A stretch of 64,000 bases of DNA. Source: Chryseobacterium indologenes. GTDB taxonomy: Bacteria; Bacteroidota; Bacteroidia; Flavobacteriales; Weeksellaceae. The translations under genes and the position numbers were made by a program. The stretch covers positions 1 through 64,000 of the forward strand of contig DJTE01000023.1 of the NCBI GenBank assembly GCA_002439165.1. The letters run 5' to 3'. The notes beneath the pieces are model-generated. The model made no database searches and was not told the DNA's origin. It saw only the letters and a program-made list of their open reading frames with translations. Below are positions 62,386 through 64,000 of this stretch, piece by piece (the stretch's first letter is position 1; the number at the start of each line of letters is the position of its first letter).

Positions 62386-63612
62386 TTATGAAATTATTTG
62401 TGAAATATCTCTTGGGAAGTTTAAAATATACCGGGTAGTCTTATGTACCATCAGGCCTGATAAAAGCTGATCCTGGGATTCTTCCAGCCTTATTTTTTTT
62501 CCGTTTTTCTGGAGCAGATAAATAGGCTGTTTTTCGGTATCATAAGGCAGTAATTTCCGTTTAATTTCATGTACCAGTTCTTTTCCATTATCAATTCCGA
62601 AAAATTCATTGGTATTTTTCACTTTTTCCTCAATGAATTTCTGTTCACACGGATGAGATGAGATAATGGTTTTCGGGAGGTTTCTCTGGGTTACACATTT
62701 ACACCAGTATGAAAGGATAAAATCATCGGAATCCTGCCACAGTTTCATTGCCTGGATCACATCATTGTCATCAAGCTGCGTGAATCTGTAAATATCTTCA
62801 TCTGTTGCTGAACTTTTTCCACGGTAAAGAAAGTACTTCAGATTTTCACCTGCCGGGAGTTCCACACCTTGTGAAACCAGATATTTGGCGCGCTCCAGAA
62901 TCTTCACCAAAAGGAATTCCGCCAAAGCCGACGTTTTATGATAATACACCTGCCAGTACATGAACATTCTTGCCGTGAGAAAGTTTTCAATGGAATAAAC
63001 GCCTTTTGCATCAATTACCAATTCACCTTCACCACAGACGTTCATCATAGAAATGATCCTTTGGGTATTAATATTTCCTTCGGAAACTCCTGTAAAAAAG
63101 CTGTCCCTTTTCAGATAATCAAGACGGTCTACATCCAGTTGGGATGAAATCAGCTGATTGAAAAATTTTCTGTGATATTTTCCCCGGAACATTTCAATTG
63201 CAACCGATAGCTGCCCGTTGAATACTTCATTCAGTTTATTCATCAGCAACAGTGACAGTTTCTCGTGATGCCAGTCGTCCATCAGCATACTTTCCAGCGC
63301 ATGGGAAAACGGACCGTGGCCAATATCATGCATCAGAATAGCCAGCATCGCGCCTTTTTCTTCTTCATCTGAGATTTCCACTCCTTTCTGTTTCAGTGTT
63401 TCCAAAGCTGTAAACATCAGGTGCATCGCTCCCAATGCATGGTGAAATCTTGTATGGGTAGCTCCCGGAAAGATCAGATTCAGAAGCCCGGTCTGCCCGA
63501 TCCTTCTCAGTCTCTGAAAATATGGATGTTCAATAACGTCAAATAAGATTTCGTAAGGGATTTTGATGAAGCCGTGAACCGGATCGTTGATGATTTTAAG
63601 CTTGTTCTGCAT
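62386..63612 (-). CDS. HD-domain phosphohydrolase
   Basis: A 408-residue HD-superfamily protein of the dGTPase/SAMHD1-like type. TRFHHALGAMHL (His57/58) and MHDIGHGPFSHALES (His95-Asp96, His99) form the metal site, and the RLRRIGQTGLL stretch is typical of this group. It may hydrolyse dNTPs or other nucleotides. There is no direct evidence of the substrate. A TAACTTTG -7 box at 63635-63642 gives a leader of about 20 bases. Confidence 0.88.
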   Translation of the reverse strand: MQNKLKIINDPVHGFIKIPYEILFDVIEHPYFQRLRRIGQTGLLNLIFPGATHTRFHHALGAMHLMFTALETLKQKGVEISDEEEKGAMLAILMHDIGHGPFSHALESMLMDDWHHEKLSLLLMNKLNEVFNGQLSVAIEMFRGKYHRKFFNQLISSQLDVDRLDYLKRDSFFTGVSEGNINTQRIISMMNVCGEGELVIDAKGVYSIENFLTARMFMYWQVYYHKTSALAEFLLVKILERAKYLVSQGVELPAGENLKYFLYRGKSSATDEDIYRFTQLDDNDVIQAMKLWQDSDDFILSYWCKCVTQRNLPKTIISSHPCEQKFIEEKVKNTNEFFGIDNGKELVHEIKRKLLPYDTEKQPIYLLQKNGKKIRLEESQDQLLSGLMVHKTTRYILNFPRDISQIIS

Positions 63613-63684
63613 TGGAAACGTCGATATTAGTAAACAAAGTTAGGGATTTTAATTTTTAGGTATCATTAATTCAGCATTAAAAAC

Positions 63685-63785
63685 CTTTTTGGCTGACTAA
63701 AGTCCACCTCTATTGAATAAATTCTACCAATTACATTAAAAGCTTTTTAAATAAAACATTACACTTAAAAAATGATTAAGTGTCA
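63685..63785. repeat. interspersed-repeat fragment plus hairpin
   Basis: TTTTTGGCTGACTAAAGTCC and CACCTCTATTGAATAAATTCT match the left end of copy B (31673-31743). A small hairpin ACACTTAA-aaaatga-TTAAGTGT (63761-63783) follows. No ORF is present. Confidence 0.55.
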
Positions 63786-63850
63786 AAAAAACTTTTGTAT
63801 CTGTTGTTGTTAACAATTATCTTTATAGTTTAATAATCTATTAGTCTTTC

Positions 63851-64000
63851 ATGAGAAAACATCTGTTTTTCATCCTGCTTTTTACAGCACATTTCTTTTC
63901 TGCACAGATGTTATCTGAAACTCAAAAACTGGAATCGCTCTGCCGGGTATGGGGATTTTTAAAATACTATCATCCTCATGTTGCGAAAGGCAGTTTCGAC
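63851..64000 (+). CDS. N-terminus of a probable S41-family peptidase (3' end outside window)
   Basis: The first 50 codons of a gene cut by the window end. The signal peptide (MRKHLFFILLFTAHFFSAQ) is followed by LESLCRVWGFLKYYHPHVAK and GSFD. The WGFLKYYHPxVAxG start is typical of secreted S41 tail-specific-protease-like proteins in Bacteroidetes. The catalytic domain is not in view, so the call rests only on this N-terminal motif. Confidence 0.65.
   Translation, partial: MRKHLFFILLFTAHFFSAQMLSETQKLESLCRVWGFLKYYHPHVAKGSFD

Noticed and set aside
1..64000. tRNA, rRNA, CRISPR arrays, integrase or transposase genes
   Set aside because: I saw no cloverleaf-like CCA-ended sequence, no rRNA-like tract, no regularly spaced direct repeats and no recombinase motifs.

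Overview
The window looks like a chromosome segment of a Flavobacteriia/Weeksellaceae bacterium, most like Chryseobacterium. The support is a moderately AT-rich genome with very AT-rich spacers, many Bacteroidetes-type -7 boxes (TAnnTTTG) with almost no Shine-Dalgarno sites, several T9SS C-terminal sorting domains, carboxypeptidase-regulatory-like/TonB receptors, and a fused LpxC-FabZ. The genus is inferred from gene content and style, not from a marker gene. No rRNA, tRNA, CRISPR array or transposase gene was seen.

Layout. 1-3.2 kb is an AT-rich accessory island with two Rhs C-terminal tips sharing a nearly identical core segment. Each tip carries a different putative toxin domain and is followed by a small candidate immunity or accessory gene. 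3.2-5.6 kb holds a secreted M43 metalloprotease, a lipoprotein and a broken membrane-protein gene. 5.6-8.6 kb is a polyphosphate operon (ppk1-ppx). 9.3-16.9 kb carries an SDR protein with a small membrane ORF, a large T9SS-secreted propeller protein, a Sir2 deacetylase, a DUF3060 protein and the Fe-S pair nifU-like/mrp. 17.3-31.6 kb is an envelope and nutrient-uptake region: two OMP/TonB-type receptors, a GH92 alpha-mannosidase, a TIMP-like protein with a probable frameshift, a dioxygenase/symporter pair, two BON proteins and a CocE-type hydrolase. 32-38.4 kb carries alkylation-repair genes (AlkB-like, Ada-like) around an unrecognised 467-residue tail-anchored protein, then agmatinase and arginine decarboxylase with a HAD phosphatase between them.

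38.8-48.8 kb holds a secreted M36 protease, a phosphatase lipoprotein, thiamine diphosphokinase and PduO-type adenosyltransferase (overlapping), small membrane and lipoproteins, a DinB/WYL-regulator pair and an MsbA-like exporter. 49-55 kb has LptB with an unusual C-terminal extension, a small locus with a double-glycine-leader peptide, hemB, a tiny T9SS sorting-domain protein and a NatAB-like exporter. 55.4-62.3 kb, all on the minus strand, holds an OMP, sucD, an LpxD paralogue, efp, a small secreted protein, lpxA, lpxC-fabZ and lpxD: the lipid A and fatty-acid cluster. The window ends with an HD phosphohydrolase and the start of an S41-type peptidase.

Gene-poor spacers repeatedly contain related non-coding sequence. 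The clearest pair lies in opposite orientation at 17.0-17.3 kb and 31.7-32.0 kb and shares a 49-base identical core. Strong candidates for follow-up are the GG-leader peptide locus at 50.2-51.15 kb, the Rhs tip cassettes, the inverted repeat upstream of the DinB gene, the AlkB/Ada-flanked protein and the LptB extension.
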